Assembly: GCA_020249925.1 (NCBI GenBank) | Contig: JADCER010000003.1 | Coordinates: forward strand, 186,001-250,000 | DNA: 64,000 nt | Direction of reading: 5' to 3' | From: Roseomonas sp. | Lineage (GTDB): Bacteria > Pseudomonadota > Alphaproteobacteria > Acetobacterales > Acetobacteraceae | In this document: piece by piece, positions 29,448 through 37,571 of the stretch | Layout of the letters: each line of letters begins with the position of its first letter | Position numbering within the stretch: position 1 is the first letter of the stretch | Notes under the pieces: model-generated | The model's database searches: none | What the model was told of the DNA's origin: nothing | The model's input: only the letters and a program-made list of their open reading frames with translations | Program-made: the position numbers and the translations under genes

Positions 29448-30446
29448 ATGGCCCTCGCCCGCGAACTCAGCCTCCGCCTGCCGCTGCAACGCGGTGATGA
29501 TGTGCGCGCCGTGCAGCAGGCGCTGATCCGCGCCGGGATGCTGGCTGGCAGCGCCGATGGCATTTTCGGCCCGGCGACGCATCGTGCCGTGCTTGATTTC
29601 CAGCGCCGCATGCAGGCGCGCCATCCGGGTTTTGCCGCCGATGGCATTGTGGGCCGACAAAGCTGGAGCGCGCTTTTCCCCGATGCCGCGCCGCATCCGC
29701 TGGCGGGTGCCGCCACACCCGAACCCGGCTTGGCTTCTGGGCCTGATTGGCGCGCCATGCTGCGCCCCTATGTGCAGCGCCTGATGGCCGGCAGCGCGCC
29801 ACCTGTGGGGCAGGGGTCGCGGCGCTGGCGCCTCAGCCCCGAAGGCTTGCGCATTGAAGGATTTGTCGCGCCCCCGCGCAGCCAAGGCCGGCCGGAAACC
29901 GCCACGCGCTGCTGGCGCGATTTTCGCGCAGCCTTTGAAACCTGCGCTGCGGCCTATGGCGTGCCTGTGGAATTGCTGATCGCCACCGCCTGCACCGAAT
30001 CCGGCGGCCGTGCTGGGGCCATTCGCGAAGAACCTGGCTTCATCAGTGATGCGGCTACCCCGCATCGTGTTTCGCCCGGCCTGATGCAGACGCTGATTGC
30101 AACGGCACGCGAAGTACTGGCCGATGCCAGCCTTGACCGCGCGCGCCTGCTTGATCCCGCCACCTCCATCCGCGCCGGGGCGGCCATGATCCGTGCCCAG
30201 GCCATCCGGCGCAAATTGCCCACGCATTTCGACCCGCCCTTGGTCGCGATTGCCTATAATGCCGGGTCTCTCCGCGCGCGCGCCGATGGCGCCGCGGACC
30301 CTTGGGGCTTGGTGCAGACGCTGCGCGGCGGGCATGCGCATGCCGATGCCTTTGTGGCGTTTTTCAATGATTGTTTCGCGGTATTCGCCGATGGTGATGC
30401 GCCTGCCGCGCTGACGCCGAGTTTTTGGGCGCTCCTGAGGGATTAG
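29448..30446 (+). CDS. Peptidoglycan-binding lytic transglycosylase (SLT domain), no signal peptide
   Basis: A 332-residue muralytic enzyme. Residues 11-75 form a peptidoglycan-binding repeat (VRAVQQALIRAGMLAGSADGIFGPAT...IVGRQSW in order). The C-terminal half is an SLT-type lytic transglycosylase fold: catalytic Glu184 in ACTESGG, then VSPGLMQTL, ATSIRAGAAMIR and VAIAYNAGSLR. No signal peptide or membrane helix is visible, so it needs another route to the periplasm. ATG 29448 was chosen over the TTG at 29418 because a near-perfect ribosome site AAGGGAGG (29433-29440) sits 7 nt upstream. It is the third gene of the operon. Confidence 0.87.
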   Translation: MALARELSLRLPLQRGDDVRAVQQALIRAGMLAGSADGIFGPATHRAVLDFQRRMQARHPGFAADGIVGRQSWSALFPDAAPHPLAGAATPEPGLASGPDWRAMLRPYVQRLMAGSAPPVGQGSRRWRLSPEGLRIEGFVAPPRSQGRPETATRCWRDFRAAFETCAAAYGVPVELLIATACTESGGRAGAIREEPGFISDAATPHRVSPGLMQTLIATAREVLADASLDRARLLDPATSIRAGAAMIRAQAIRRKLPTHFDPPLVAIAYNAGSLRARADGAADPWGLVQTLRGGHAHADAFVAFFNDCFAVFADGDAPAALTPSFWALLRD

Positions 30447-30462
30447 GGGCTTTCTCCCCTTC

Positions 30463-30524
30463 GGCGTCACGCTTGCACGCTCTGCACAGTCAGGGCACCG
30501 CCAGCCCAGCGTGACGCCCCGTTT
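30463..30524 (+). terminator. Long inverted repeat ending the muralytic operon, probable terminator
   Basis: Perfect 11-bp arms GGCGTCACGCT (30463-30473) and AGCGTGACGCC (30508-30518) enclose a 34-nt loop; CCGTTTT follows. It lies 17 nt after the transglycosylase stop. The loop is longer than usual for a terminator, so a protein-binding site is an alternative. Confidence 0.5.
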
Positions 30525-30590
30525 TGCCTTGTTTGACCCCTCGGCCCATGCGACATCTCGGGCGCAGCTATCCTTGAGGAGCCCGGGTTC

Positions 30591-31085
30591 TTGCCGACGC
30601 CATCCGCCCTGCCTGCCGCCCTGGCGCGCGGCGCAGTGTTTTTTGGCCTCTGGCTGGTGCTGACCGGCGCGGAACCCCTCGGCTTGCCCTTTGGCCTGAT
30701 CGCCGCCTTTTGCGCGACCTATGCCAGCTTGCGGCTTTTGCCGCCCGGCCCCGGCGCCATTGCAGCCAGCGCCTTGCCGCGCCTCGCGCTCATTCTGCTG
30801 CGCCAAAGCTTCAGCGCGGGCTGGGATGTGGCCTTGCGCGCCTTTGCCTCACCACCGCGCCTCGCGCCCGGCGTGATTGAGATCCCGCTCGCCATCCCGC
30901 CCGGGCCGTCACGCGATGCCTTTCGCGCACTCGCAAGCCTCGCGCCCGGCTCCCTCCCGCTTGAGGATCAGCCGGATGGTGGGCTCAGGCTGCATGCGCT
31001 TGATCTTGCCATGCCGTTGGAAAAGGACCTCGCCGAAACCAAGGCCGCCTTTGCCCGCAGCCAGCAAGGCGGCCAGCATGGCTGA
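30591..31085 (+). CDS. mrpE: Mrp-type cation/proton antiporter subunit E
   Basis: Small membrane subunit of the multisubunit Mrp/Mnh antiporter; 164 residues. Two membrane helices are evident near the N-terminus (AVFFGLWLVLTGAEPLGLPFGLIAAFCATY), followed by a cytoplasmic part with the MrpE-type PLAIPPGPSRDAFRALASLAPGSLP stretch. It uses a TTG start at 30591, since no in-frame ATG or GTG occurs before the first helix; TGAGGA at about 30575-30580 is the ribosome site. First gene of a seven-gene operon with mostly 4-nt overlaps. Confidence 0.85.
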   Translation: MPTPSALPAALARGAVFFGLWLVLTGAEPLGLPFGLIAAFCATYASLRLLPPGPGAIAASALPRLALILLRQSFSAGWDVALRAFASPPRLAPGVIEIPLAIPPGPSRDAFRALASLAPGSLPLEDQPDGGLRLHALDLAMPLEKDLAETKAAFARSQQGGQHG

Positions 31086-31338
31086 ATTGCTGACAGGCGC
31101 CGCCGCGCTGATCGTGCTGAGCGCCCTGATCGGTCTGGCACGCGTGCTGCGCGGGCCGACACGTGCTGATCGGTTGCTGGCGGCGCAATTGCTGAGCACG
31201 GCAGGCATCGGCGCGCTGCTGCTGCTCTCGGCCGCTGGCGCGCCGGAGCTGATTGATGTCGCGCTGGTATTGGCCCTGGTCGGCGCCTTTGCCTCGGTCG
31301 CTTTTGTCATGGCGTCGCGCGTGATTGATCGGCGATGA
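31078..31338 (+). CDS. mrpF: Mrp-type antiporter subunit F
   Basis: An 86-residue protein with three membrane helices. The MrpF block RVLRGPTRADRLLAAQL between helices 1 and 2 and IDVALVLALVGAFASVAF in helix 3 are diagnostic. ATG 31078 overlaps the mrpE 3' end by 8 nt; the mrpG start overlaps its stop (ATGA). Confidence 0.9.
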   Translation: MAELLTGAAALIVLSALIGLARVLRGPTRADRLLAAQLLSTAGIGALLLLSAAGAPELIDVALVLALVGAFASVAFVMASRVIDRR

Positions 31339-31631
31339 GCATGCTGGTTTCGATCTTCGCGGCCGCTTCTGTGCTGGCAGGCGCCTTCTTTTTCATTGCC
31401 GGCACGCTTGGCCTGCTGCGCTTTGGCGATACGCTGAGCCGCGTGCATGCGCTGACCAAGGCGGATAATCTTGGCCTTGGCCTGATTGTGCTGGGCCTGC
31501 TGCCACTGGCCGATAGCCTTGCCGATGCGCTCAAGCTTCTTGTCATCTGGGCGCTGGTCTTGCTGGGCGGGACCACAGCGGCGCAGCTTGTCGCCGGCGC
31601 GGTCAGGCGTGAACAGGAACCGCCGTCGTGA
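31335..31631 (+). CDS. mrpG: Mrp-type antiporter subunit G
   Basis: A 98-residue protein with three membrane helices. The MrpG block FFIAGTLGLLRFGDTLSRVHALTKADNLG is clear. It overlaps mrpF (ATGA) and the next gene (GTGA). Confidence 0.9.
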   Translation: MSMLVSIFAAASVLAGAFFFIAGTLGLLRFGDTLSRVHALTKADNLGLGLIVLGLLPLADSLADALKLLVIWALVLLGGTTAAQLVAGAVRREQEPPS

Positions 31632-32566
31632 CCGCCTGGCTGCTCGATCTGCCGCTGGCGCTTGGCCTGTTTGGTGCGGGGGCCGCCACACTCCTCGCCA
31701 GATCGCTGTTTGGCGCGGTGTTGGGCTTTATCTCGACCGGCCTTATCGCGGCGCTTGTCTGGGTGCGGCTTGAAGCGCCCGATGTCGCCTTGACCGAGGC
31801 GGTGATCGGCGCCGCCGCCACTTCCGTCATCATTCTTTATGTCGCAAGCCGCATGAGCGCTGGCGCCGTGGCGCCGGCCCCGCCGCCCATTGCGCAGCGC
31901 CTATTGGCGGGGGCGCTTTCGGTGCTTTTGGCCGCGCTTTTGGCCCATGCGCTGCAAGAACTGCCAGACCCCGCGCCAAGCCTTGCTGCCCCGATACTGG
32001 AAACCATGGTGCCGACCGGCCTTGGCAATCCGGTGACTGCGGTGCTGATGGCGCAGCGCGCCTTGGATACGCTGCTGGAATCCGCCGTGCTGGTCTTTGC
32101 GGTTTTTGCCATCTGGTCCATGGCGCCGGAACGCCGCTGGGGCCGCGCGCCGGGGCCGGCTTTCATTGCCGAAGCGCAGGGGCCGCTTGCTTTCCTGGCC
32201 AAGGTGCTGCCGCCGATTGGGATTGTGATCGGCATCTATATCGCCTGGGTTGGTGCCGATGCGCCGGGCGGCAAATTCCAGGGCGGCGCTGTCTTGGCGG
32301 CGATGTGGGTGCTGCCCTGGATTGCCGGGCTGATCGCCCCACCCAGCATCAGCGATATGCGCCTCAGGCTTGCCATTGCCGCGGGGCCGCTCGTGTTCCT
32401 GATGGTCGGGCTGGCGGGATTTGCGGTGGCGGATGGTTTCCTCGCCTATCCGCCGGGCTTCGCCAAACCGCTGATCCTGCTGATCGAAACGGCGATGACG
32501 CTCTCGGTCGCTGCCGCGCTCGCCTGCATGATTGCGGGTCCACCTGAACGGCGCGCGCAGCCATGA
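31628..32566 (+). CDS. Fused DUF4040 (MrpA C-terminal/MbhD)-MnhB antiporter subunit
   Basis: A 312-residue membrane protein joining two modules. Residues about 1-75 are the DUF4040/MbhD module normally found near the C-terminus of MrpA (LEAPDVALTEAVIGAAATSVIILY). After a helical linker of the MbhE type, residues about 170-305 form an MnhB domain (PPIGIVIGIYIAWVGADAPGGKFQGGAVLAA). The start is GTG 31628. The fusion means part of MrpA is carried here while the large MrpA antiporter domain is not upstream of it. Confidence 0.83.
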   Translation: MTAWLLDLPLALGLFGAGAATLLARSLFGAVLGFISTGLIAALVWVRLEAPDVALTEAVIGAAATSVIILYVASRMSAGAVAPAPPPIAQRLLAGALSVLLAALLAHALQELPDPAPSLAAPILETMVPTGLGNPVTAVLMAQRALDTLLESAVLVFAVFAIWSMAPERRWGRAPGPAFIAEAQGPLAFLAKVLPPIGIVIGIYIAWVGADAPGGKFQGGAVLAAMWVLPWIAGLIAPPSISDMRLRLAIAAGPLVFLMVGLAGFAVADGFLAYPPGFAKPLILLIETAMTLSVAAALACMIAGPPERRAQP

Positions 32567-32904
32567 CGGCAATCACCCCCTTCGCCCTTGCGGCGGCCGG
32601 GCTGGTTGGGCTTGGGCTTTATGGCATGCTGGCGCAATCATCCGTGCTGCGAAAGGTGATTGCCTTCAACCTGCTCGGCATCGGCGTATTCCTGGTGTTT
32701 GGCGTCGCGGCGCGGCGCGGTGCTGCGGCAGGGCTGCCCGCGGACCCCGTACCGCAAGCCATGGTGATTACCGGGCTGGTCGTTGCCTTTGCCGCCACCG
32801 CCTTGGCCCTGGTGCTGACGCTTCGCCTGCATCAGACAACCGGCGCGGTGACGCTGGCGGAAGACCCCGCACCACCCACCAAGCCGGATGCACCCACAGC
32901 ATGA
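32563..32904 (+). CDS. mrpC: Mrp-type antiporter subunit C (NuoK-like)
   Basis: A 113-residue protein with three membrane helices homologous to NuoK of complex I. The helix-2 block VLRKVIAFNLLGIGVFLVF and the helix-3 block PVPQAMVITGLVVAFAATAL match MnhC. ATGA overlaps are present at both ends. Confidence 0.9.
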   Translation: MTAITPFALAAAGLVGLGLYGMLAQSSVLRKVIAFNLLGIGVFLVFGVAARRGAAAGLPADPVPQAMVITGLVVAFAATALALVLTLRLHQTTGAVTLAEDPAPPTKPDAPTA

Positions 32905-34385
32905 CAGGTTCGCTTGGCGGAGCGTTGCTGGTGCTCGCAATCGCGCTGCCGCTTGGCGCGACGCTGATCGCCTTTGTGCTTGGCGGCCAGGCCGCATCAC
33001 GCGTCGCGCGCGGCGCGCTTTGGCTTTGGCTTGCGCTTGCGGTTGCCATCGTTGCTGCCGTCATCAGGCAGGGTGAGCCCATTTCCTATCACATCGGCGG
33101 TTTCGCCCCGCCGATTGGCATAGCACTCGCAGCCGATGGGCTTGCCGCGGCGATGCTGCTCGCGGCTGCCATTATTCTTGTCGCTGCCGGGCTTTTTGGC
33201 CGCGCTGCCTATCCCGCGCCATCCTGGGAAAAGGGCGGGCGCGCTGCCTATGCCTATTGGTGCCTGCTGCCGGCATTGGCGGCCTCTCTCGCAGTGGCTT
33301 TTCTCGCCCGCGATTTGTTCAGCCTCTTTGTGGCGCTGGAGATGTTGACCTTCACTGCCCTGGCACTCGCCTGCCTTGATGGAAGGCCTTCGCAATTCAA
33401 GGCAGAGCTCCGTTATCTGCTTTTCGCGCTACTCGGGTCGGTGCTTTATCTGCTCGGCTGCGCTCTGTTTTATGGCGCCTATGGCACGCTTGATATCGGC
33501 TTGCTTGCGGGCAATACGCGCGCCGATGCGCCAACGCGGCTGGCCGGCGCGCTGATGACGGTTGGGCTGCTTGCGAAGATGGCCGTGTTTCCCTTGCATC
33601 TTTGGCTGCCGCCCGCCCATGCCGGGGCGCCGCCGGCGGGTTCGGCCTTGCTGTCCGGGCTTGTGGTCAAGGGCGCCTTTGTTTTGCTGGTGCGGCTATG
33701 GTTCTGGGTGCTGCCCGGCCCACCGGTGGCGGGGGCGGAATTGCTGGCCACACTGGGCGCGGCGGCGATCCTGGTCGGCAGTGTCGTGGCGCTTCGGCAA
33801 GAACGGCTGAAGGCGCTGATCGCTTATTCGACCGTGGCGCAAATCGGCTATCTCTTCCTGATGTTTCCCTTGTTGATGGCGGGCGATCCGGATGCGGCAA
33901 CGCGCGCCTGGATGGGCGGCATGTTGCAGGCGACCTCCCACGCGCTTGCCAAGGCCGCGATGTTTTTGGCGGCCGGCTTGATTGTGCAATCCATTGGTGA
34001 GGATCGGGTCGCCGGGCTTTGCGGCGCAGCGCGCGCCACGCCTCTCTCGGTGCTGGCCATTGGCATTGGCGGGCTTTCGCTGATGGGCGTGCCGCCGAGT
34101 GGCGGCTTCACCGCAAAATGGATGCTGCTGCGCGCTTCGGTGGATACCGGGCAATGGTGGTGGTCGCTGGTGATTCTGGCGGGCGGCTTGCTGACTGGCG
34201 GTTATGTTTATCGGCTTGTCGCTGCCGCCTTGTCGCCAGCGCCAGAGGGAGCAACACCGCGCCCCGTGCCGCGTGTGCAGGAAGGCGCGGTGCTGGTGCT
34301 GGCGCTGCTTTCCATGGTGCTGGGGCTGCTGCCGCTTTCCATGCTGGGCATGGCGCAGATTGGTCAGCCGGTGATGGCGCCATGA
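32901..34385 (+). CDS. mrpD: Mrp-type antiporter subunit D (proton-conducting, NuoN/M-like)
   Basis: A 494-residue antiporter-like subunit with about 14 membrane helices. It carries the conserved proton_antipo_M blocks: FVALEMLTFTALAL with the essential Glu in helix 5, MAVFPLHLWLPPAHAGAP with the Lys-containing preceding segment, and ALIAYSTVAQIGYLFL. ATG 32901 overlaps mrpC; the longer extension from 32532 runs through mrpC in another frame and was rejected. Confidence 0.9.
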   Translation: MTGSLGGALLVLAIALPLGATLIAFVLGGQAASRVARGALWLWLALAVAIVAAVIRQGEPISYHIGGFAPPIGIALAADGLAAAMLLAAAIILVAAGLFGRAAYPAPSWEKGGRAAYAYWCLLPALAASLAVAFLARDLFSLFVALEMLTFTALALACLDGRPSQFKAELRYLLFALLGSVLYLLGCALFYGAYGTLDIGLLAGNTRADAPTRLAGALMTVGLLAKMAVFPLHLWLPPAHAGAPPAGSALLSGLVVKGAFVLLVRLWFWVLPGPPVAGAELLATLGAAAILVGSVVALRQERLKALIAYSTVAQIGYLFLMFPLLMAGDPDAATRAWMGGMLQATSHALAKAAMFLAAGLIVQSIGEDRVAGLCGAARATPLSVLAIGIGGLSLMGVPPSGGFTAKWMLLRASVDTGQWWWSLVILAGGLLTGGYVYRLVAAALSPAPEGATPRPVPRVQEGAVLVLALLSMVLGLLPLSMLGMAQIGQPVMAP

Positions 34386-35992
34386 ATTTGCTGCTGCCGC
34401 TTGTACCGCTGCTGCCTGTGCTGATGCTGCTGGCGCTTGTCTGGCCGGTGACACGCGGGCGCGTGATGGGCGCGCTTTGGCTGGCGCCGCTGCCCGCGCT
34501 GCTGATCGCGCCCTTGGCGATGGGTTCTTCGCTTGTGCTCTATCCAGGTGGCATCAAGATCACCTTGCTGCTGGATGCGCCAGGCGCGCTGCTGCTTGGT
34601 GGGGCGGCACTGCTATGGGGTGCGGCTGGCGTCTTCGCCCGCGCGCAGATGGGCACAGGGCCCAGGGCGAAGCGCTTTGCCGCCTGGTGGCTGCTGACGC
34701 TTGCGGGCTGCCTTGGTGTTTTCATCGCCGGCGATTTGCTCAGCTTTTATCTGGCTTTTGCGGTGGTGAGCCTGGCGGCCTTCGGCCTCGTGGCGCATGA
34801 TGGCACGGAAAAGGCGCGGCGCGCGGGCGGGCTTTATTTGCTGCTCGCGGTGCTCGGTGAAATCGCCTTGCTGCTCGCCTTCGCGCTGCTGCATGGGCGC
34901 GCCGGGATTGAAAGTGTGGCGATTGCCGATGTCGCGCCCGTGCTCCGCACCACGCCGGGCGGTCCGGTGATTGCGCTGCTGCTGATCCTGGGCTTTGGGA
35001 TCAAGATGGGGCTGATGCCCTTGCATGTCTGGCTGCCGATTGCGCATCCGGCCGCGCCGGCGCCGGGTTCCGCAGTGCTGAGTGGCGCCATCATCAAGGC
35101 AGGCGTGATCGGGTTGATCCGCTTTCTGCCTTTTGACGCGGTGCCCTTGGCCGAGGGCGCGCTGCTGGCAGCGCTTGGCTTTGCCACCGCCTATTGGGGT
35201 GTGGCCATGGGCCTCACGCAGCGCAATCCGAAAACCATCCTGGCTTATTCCAGCGTAAGCCAAATGGGCGTGGTGGCGGCGACGCTTGGCATGGGGCTTT
35301 TCCTTGGGCTGGCGGAAACACCAATCCATGCGGCGCTTTATGCGCTGCATCACATGCTGGCGAAGGGCGCGCTGTTTCTGGGGGTTGGTCTGGCGCTGGC
35401 AATGGGGCCGGCAGGGCGGGCATTGGTGCTGCCTTTGGCATTCCTGCTGGCGCTTGGCTTTGGCGGGCTGCCGCCCACCGGCGGGGCGCTCGCCAAGGCC
35501 GCGGTAAAGCCGGAACTTGGCGAGGGGCTTGCTGCTGCGGCGGCGATGCTTTCCGCCTTCGGATCAACCGCGCTGATGCTGCATTTTGTGCAAAGGCTGC
35601 GCGCGGCGATGGAGGAGGCACCGGCTGAGAGGCTCCATTGGGGCCTTGGCGGGCCGTGGTTGGTCTTGGCGCTGGCGGCGTTGCTGCTGCCCTGGGCGCT
35701 TTATGCTATCGCGACCGGCAAGGCGCCTGAGGGATTATGGAGCATTTCGACCATCGCGCCGGTATTGGCCGGGGCGGTTTTCGCGCTGTTTTGGAACCGC
35801 ATTTTTCAGCGCGTGCCGGAAGTGCCGGCAGGTGATGTCCTGGTGTTTGCTGAGCGCGGCTCCCCATGGCGAGATGCTGCGGCGCGCGCAGTTGTGCGGT
35901 TGGAAGACGCAACGCGCCCCTGGCCCGTGGCCGGCATTGCGCTGATGCTGCTGATCCTGGCGTTTTATGGCCTGATCGGGATTGGAAGCTGA
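34382..35992 (+). CDS. Second MrpD/NuoL-like proton-conducting antiporter subunit
   Basis: A 536-residue antiporter-like subunit. It has LSFYLAFAVVSLAAFGLV at the position of the Glu helix, though the charged residue is less obvious than in mrpD. IKMGLMPLHVWLPIAHPAAPAPGS and LAYSSVSQMGVVA are well conserved. There is a long C-terminal hydrophilic loop and a final helix. It lacks the DUF4040/MbhE tail that defines MrpA, so it is either a second MrpD-type subunit or an MrpA N-terminal equivalent. ATG 34382 overlaps the mrpD stop. Last gene of the operon. Confidence 0.85.
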   Translation: MNLLLPLVPLLPVLMLLALVWPVTRGRVMGALWLAPLPALLIAPLAMGSSLVLYPGGIKITLLLDAPGALLLGGAALLWGAAGVFARAQMGTGPRAKRFAAWWLLTLAGCLGVFIAGDLLSFYLAFAVVSLAAFGLVAHDGTEKARRAGGLYLLLAVLGEIALLLAFALLHGRAGIESVAIADVAPVLRTTPGGPVIALLLILGFGIKMGLMPLHVWLPIAHPAAPAPGSAVLSGAIIKAGVIGLIRFLPFDAVPLAEGALLAALGFATAYWGVAMGLTQRNPKTILAYSSVSQMGVVAATLGMGLFLGLAETPIHAALYALHHMLAKGALFLGVGLALAMGPAGRALVLPLAFLLALGFGGLPPTGGALAKAAVKPELGEGLAAAAAMLSAFGSTALMLHFVQRLRAAMEEAPAERLHWGLGGPWLVLALAALLLPWALYAIATGKAPEGLWSISTIAPVLAGAVFALFWNRIFQRVPEVPAGDVLVFAERGSPWRDAAARAVVRLEDATRPWPVAGIALMLLILAFYGLIGIGS

Positions 35993-36038
35993 GCGGGGGA
36001 GTTTCCTGACGCCTTGGCGATTGGCGCGGCGCGGGAAC

Positions 36039-36917
36039 TCAAGGGCGCGCGGCCTGTTTGCGTGCCGGCCAAGCGAGCACCAAGCCACCTGCCGCAATCA
36101 GCAAACATCCCGCCAGTGCCCAAAGCCCTGGCCAGCGGTCAAACATCACTGCATCCAGGGCAAGGGCGAAGGCAATGCGCGCATATTGCCAGGGGGCGAG
36201 GGCCGAGACCTCTGCCCGCCGCACCGCGCCAGCCAGAAAAAGCAAGGCGGCCGTCTGCAACAGGGTATAGATCACGACCAGAACCCAGGTCAGCAGATCG
36301 GGGTTCTGCCACAGCACCAGCATCGCCGGCGCCAGCAGCACAACACCCATCAGCGCGCCTTGCGTGGTAATGTCCTCGGCACTCGCCACATCACGAATGC
36401 GCCGCGCCATGACTTGGTAGGTGGCGTAGGACAGTGCGGAGGCGATGGGGATCGCGGCATACCAGGTGAAAAGCTCGCCGCCCGGGCGCACCACCACCAG
36501 CATGCCGGCAAAGCCCAGCAGTACGGCAATCCAGCGCCGCGCGGTCACTTCTTCCTTGAGCCAAACCGCACCAAGTGCCGCAAGGATGACAGGTGCGGTG
36601 AAACCCAGCGCGGCGGCTTCCGTGATGGGCACCAGCCAATAGCCAATGACGCCAAGCGTTGTGGAAAAGATCAGCATCGCCCCCGTCATGCGCTGCGCCC
36701 AGGGGCGCGCCGGAAGCGCAATGCGCGTGATGGTCGCAACCGGTGCGGGCTTCACCATGGTGAGCGCCATGACGGAAGCGAGCACCAGGGCCGAGCGCAA
36801 GAAGGTGATTTCAAACGGGTGCAGGCTTTCCGCCAAAACCTTCGCCAGCGCATAACCAAGGGCGTAGAGGGCCGTACTCGCCAGGGTGAATAGAACCGCG
36901 ATGGCGTAAGGCGACAT
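36039..36917 (-). CDS. EamA/DMT family transporter
   Basis: A 292-residue protein with ten hydrophobic helices in two five-helix EamA repeats (LHPFEITFLRSALVLASVMAL in repeat 1; ALSYATYQVMARRIRDVAS in repeat 2). It is a drug/metabolite exporter of unknown substrate. It is separated from the TRIC channel gene by 3 nt on the same strand, forming an MFS-TRIC-EamA operon, and is convergent with the antiporter operon. Confidence 0.85.
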   Translation of the reverse strand: MSPYAIAVLFTLASTALYALGYALAKVLAESLHPFEITFLRSALVLASVMALTMVKPAPVATITRIALPARPWAQRMTGAMLIFSTTLGVIGYWLVPITEAAALGFTAPVILAALGAVWLKEEVTARRWIAVLLGFAGMLVVVRPGGELFTWYAAIPIASALSYATYQVMARRIRDVASAEDITTQGALMGVVLLAPAMLVLWQNPDLLTWVLVVIYTLLQTAALLFLAGAVRRAEVSALAPWQYARIAFALALDAVMFDRWPGLWALAGCLLIAAGGLVLAWPARKQAARP

Positions 36918-36920
36918 CGC

Positions 36921-37565
36921 TTATCGTTCGTCCGGGTAATCGCGACCGGGGCGCGCCTTATAGGTGGGCATGGACCAGCCGCGCAGAATGGCCGCACCAC
37001 GCAGCGCGAAACCGGCAAGCACGCCAATGGGCAGCGCGATATCGCGCGGCAGCCCGGCCAGGATCAGTGCCACGAAAATCGCGGCGCCAAAGGCCGCTGC
37101 GGTGGCGTAGATTTCTCGGCGCAGGATCAGCGGCAATTCCGCGCAGATGATATCGCGCAAAATGCCGCCGGCGGTTGCGGTGATGGTGCCCATCAGGATC
37201 GCAACCCAGGGGTCCGCGCCCCAACGCAGGGCTGATTCGGCCCCGAGCACGGCGAAAATGCCAAGCCCCACCGCATCCGCCCAAAGCAAGGCCAGGAAGC
37301 GGCGTTCCACCAGATGCGCGGTGAAAAACACCAGCAAGGCAACACCGGCCGCCAGCAGCACCATCCCCGGCGCCTTCAGCCAAAAGACCGGCGCGCCCAG
37401 GATCAGGTCTCGCACGGTGCCGCCGCCAAAGGCGGTGACGCAGGCAATCAGGATGAAGCCCACGGGATCAAGCTGCTTGCGTGATGCGCTGAGCGCCCCT
37501 GATGCTGCGACGACCGCAACCGCTATCCAGGCGGAAAAGGCCACCCCTTCATCAAAGGCGCTCAT
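36921..37565 (-). CDS. Trimeric intracellular cation (TRIC) channel family protein
   Basis: A 214-residue inner-membrane protein of the bacterial TRIC/UPF0126 (YadS/YicG) family, with seven hydrophobic helices in two repeats. Each repeat carries the glycine-rich GGGTVRD / GGILRD motif followed by the helix-breaking region typical of TRIC pores. The family conducts monovalent cations; the in vivo role in bacteria is not settled. Middle gene of a three-gene minus-strand operon. Confidence 0.88.
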   Translation of the reverse strand: MSAFDEGVAFSAWIAVAVVAASGALSASRKQLDPVGFILIACVTAFGGGTVRDLILGAPVFWLKAPGMVLLAAGVALLVFFTAHLVERRFLALLWADAVGLGIFAVLGAESALRWGADPWVAILMGTITATAGGILRDIICAELPLILRREIYATAAAFGAAIFVALILAGLPRDIALPIGVLAGFALRGAAILRGWSMPTYKARPGRDYPDER

Positions 37566-37571
37566 TTCGGG

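Noticed and set aside
26207..30446. Reading the muralytic genes as part of a prophage or tailocin.
   Set aside because: No structural, packaging, integrase or regulatory phage genes occur on either side within the window; only the hydrolases look phage-derived.
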